Assembly (NCBI GenBank): GCA_965262875.1
Contig: OZ253569.1
Location: 1,178,001-1,242,000 of the forward strand
Length of the DNA: 64,000 bases
Source: JBALVT01 sp965262875
Lineage (GTDB): Bacteria > Pseudomonadota > Gammaproteobacteria > Pseudomonadales > Halieaceae
Reading direction: 5' to 3'
Below, one piece after another: positions 63,214 through 64,000 of this stretch; positions within the stretch are counted from its first letter, which is position 1, and each line of letters begins with the position of its first letter. The notes beneath the pieces were generated by a model. It worked only from the letters and a program-made list of their open reading frames with translations. It was not told the origin of the DNA and ran no database searches. The translations under genes were made by a program, and so were the position numbers.

Positions 63214-64000
63214 ATGGCCATCGGCAAAGAAACTGAAGCAAAAATACTGCGCTACCATTTTGTTGAGAAGTGGCGAACGGGCACCATTGCGACCCAGCTT
63301 GGCATTCACCACTCAGTGGTTGATCGGGTACTGGCACAGGCTGGCCTGCCCAAGGTGGAGCGCACTCGCCGTGCGTCGATCATCGACCCCTATCTACCCT
63401 TTGTCATCGACACCCTGCGGGAGTTTCCCACACTCACGGCGGCCCGCTTGTATGAAATGGCCCGCCTGCGGGGATACCCCGGTGGCCCCAGCCAGTTTCG
63501 CCAGCGTATCAGTGAACTGCGGCCGCGCAAGCTGCCCGAGGCGTATTTACGCCTAAAAACCCTGCCCGGTGAGCAAGCCCAGGTTGACTGGGGTTCGTTC
63601 GGGCATATTCAGATCGGCAAGGCCCGGCGGCCGTTAATGGCGTTTGTGATGGTGCTGAGCTGGTCGCGACAGATCTTCTTGCGCTTTTATCTCAACCAGC
63701 AAATGGAGAACTTTTTACGCGGCCATGTAGCGGCATTCGAGGCCTGGCAAGGATTGCCAAAGGTGCTGCTGTACGACAACCTTAAATCGGCCGTATTGGA
63801 GCGCCACGGTGACGCCATCCGCTTCCACCCCACCTTGCTGGCCTTGTCAGCCCACTATCGCTTCGAACCACGCCCGGTGGCGGTGGCCCGGGGCAATGAA
63901 AAGGGCCGGGTAGAAAGAGCGATTCGCTATATTCGCGATAATTTCTTTGCCGCTCGTCACTGGCAAACACTGGCCGAACTCAATGCGCAAGCTGAGCACT
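63214..64000 (+). CDS. istA: IS21 transposase IstA, copy C, N-terminal part
   Basis: 262 codons from ATG 63214 to the window edge, intact so far, with the HTH and the catalytic QVDWGSFG and LLYDNLKSAV. Differs from copy A by a few residues (for example QMENFL instead of QMEHFL). Confidence 0.94.
   Translation, partial: MAIGKETEAKILRYHFVEKWRTGTIATQLGIHHSVVDRVLAQAGLPKVERTRRASIIDPYLPFVIDTLREFPTLTAARLYEMARLRGYPGGPSQFRQRISELRPRKLPEAYLRLKTLPGEQAQVDWGSFGHIQIGKARRPLMAFVMVLSWSRQIFLRFYLNQQMENFLRGHVAAFEAWQGLPKVLLYDNLKSAVLERHGDAIRFHPTLLALSAHYRFEPRPVAVARGNEKGRVERAIRYIRDNFFAARHWQTLAELNAQAEH

Larger units (their letters stand above)
62461..64000 (+). mobile_element. IS21-family element, copy C, 5' part (runs off the window)
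   Basis: Begins TGTAGACGCCACTCC at 62461 and follows copy A base for base with few substitutions to the window end, including the 35-bp segment missing from copy B. The right end and target duplication are outside the window. Confidence 0.93.

Noticed and set aside
1..64000. CRISPR arrays, tRNA and rRNA genes
   Set aside because: No regularly spaced direct repeats, cloverleaf sequences or rRNA landmarks were noticed on reading both strands; a dedicated scan was not possible.

Overview
The window looks like chromosomal DNA of a marine-type gammaproteobacterium. Evidence is the fused nuoCD gene inside a nuoA-N operon in gammaproteobacterial order, CreD, the Tex and AlkX/YcaQ families, PQQ and DM13 redox proteins and a PvdQ/penicillin-acylase-type lipoprotein. 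I cannot name the species. The sequence is unusually rich in insertion sequences and decaying genes: I count three copies of one IS21-family element, an IS630, an IS4, a DDE/rve-type IS and remnants of ISL3-, IS5- and integrase-type elements. More than ten genes are truncated, frameshifted or interrupted. This suggests recent IS expansion and genome erosion.

Layout. 1-5651: the creD 3' end, a broken long-chain acyl-CoA synthetase, and a PQQ dehydrogenase fused in frame to a cyclic-nucleotide-binding domain, with the fused frame interrupted by IS630 (exact TA duplication) and IS4 (exact 9-bp duplication). 5726-14212: mostly intact genes (membrane desaturase/hydroxylase, AraC regulator, methyltransferase-like protein, AlkX-type DNA glycosylase, alpha/beta hydrolase, class-V aminotransferase). 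Among them is a peroxiredoxin-like gene with an in-frame UGA at the active-site cysteine position, followed by a hairpin that fits a bacterial SECIS, so it is very probably a selenoprotein. 14224-23363: an aldo/keto reductase split by IS21 copy A, a debris field, an integrase hit by ISL3, and ISL3 hit by IS21 copy B. 23632-28060: acylase lipoprotein, then reciprocal 5' deletions of a lysR and a doxX, and a glutathionyl-hydroquinone-reductase-like gene cut at an IS5 remnant.

28160-36778 is an accessory cluster: LacI regulator with promoter and palindrome, aminotransferase, GT-C-like membrane protein, MBOAT acyltransferase, membrane-anchored SGNH-like protein, acyl carrier protein, FabH-like ketosynthase III and a frameshifted sulfotransferase. 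Carrier protein, MBOAT and SGNH protein together recall the Dlt (D-alanylation) relay, so I infer a system that moves an acyl group from the cytoplasm to an envelope acceptor. 37046-41246: a diheme cytochrome/DM13 lipoprotein, a small cytochrome lipoprotein and a type-B carboxylesterase. 41320-45225: a deleted transposase, a ParDE-like and a Phd/Doc toxin-antitoxin module, a 134-bp inverted-repeat element and a complete IS.

45610-60559 is an intact respiratory complex I operon (nuoA, B, CD, E-N) with a CBS-domain gene 24 bp behind nuoN. It is followed by tex, cut before its C-terminal part by IS21 copy C, which runs off the window. No tRNA, rRNA or CRISPR array was seen.
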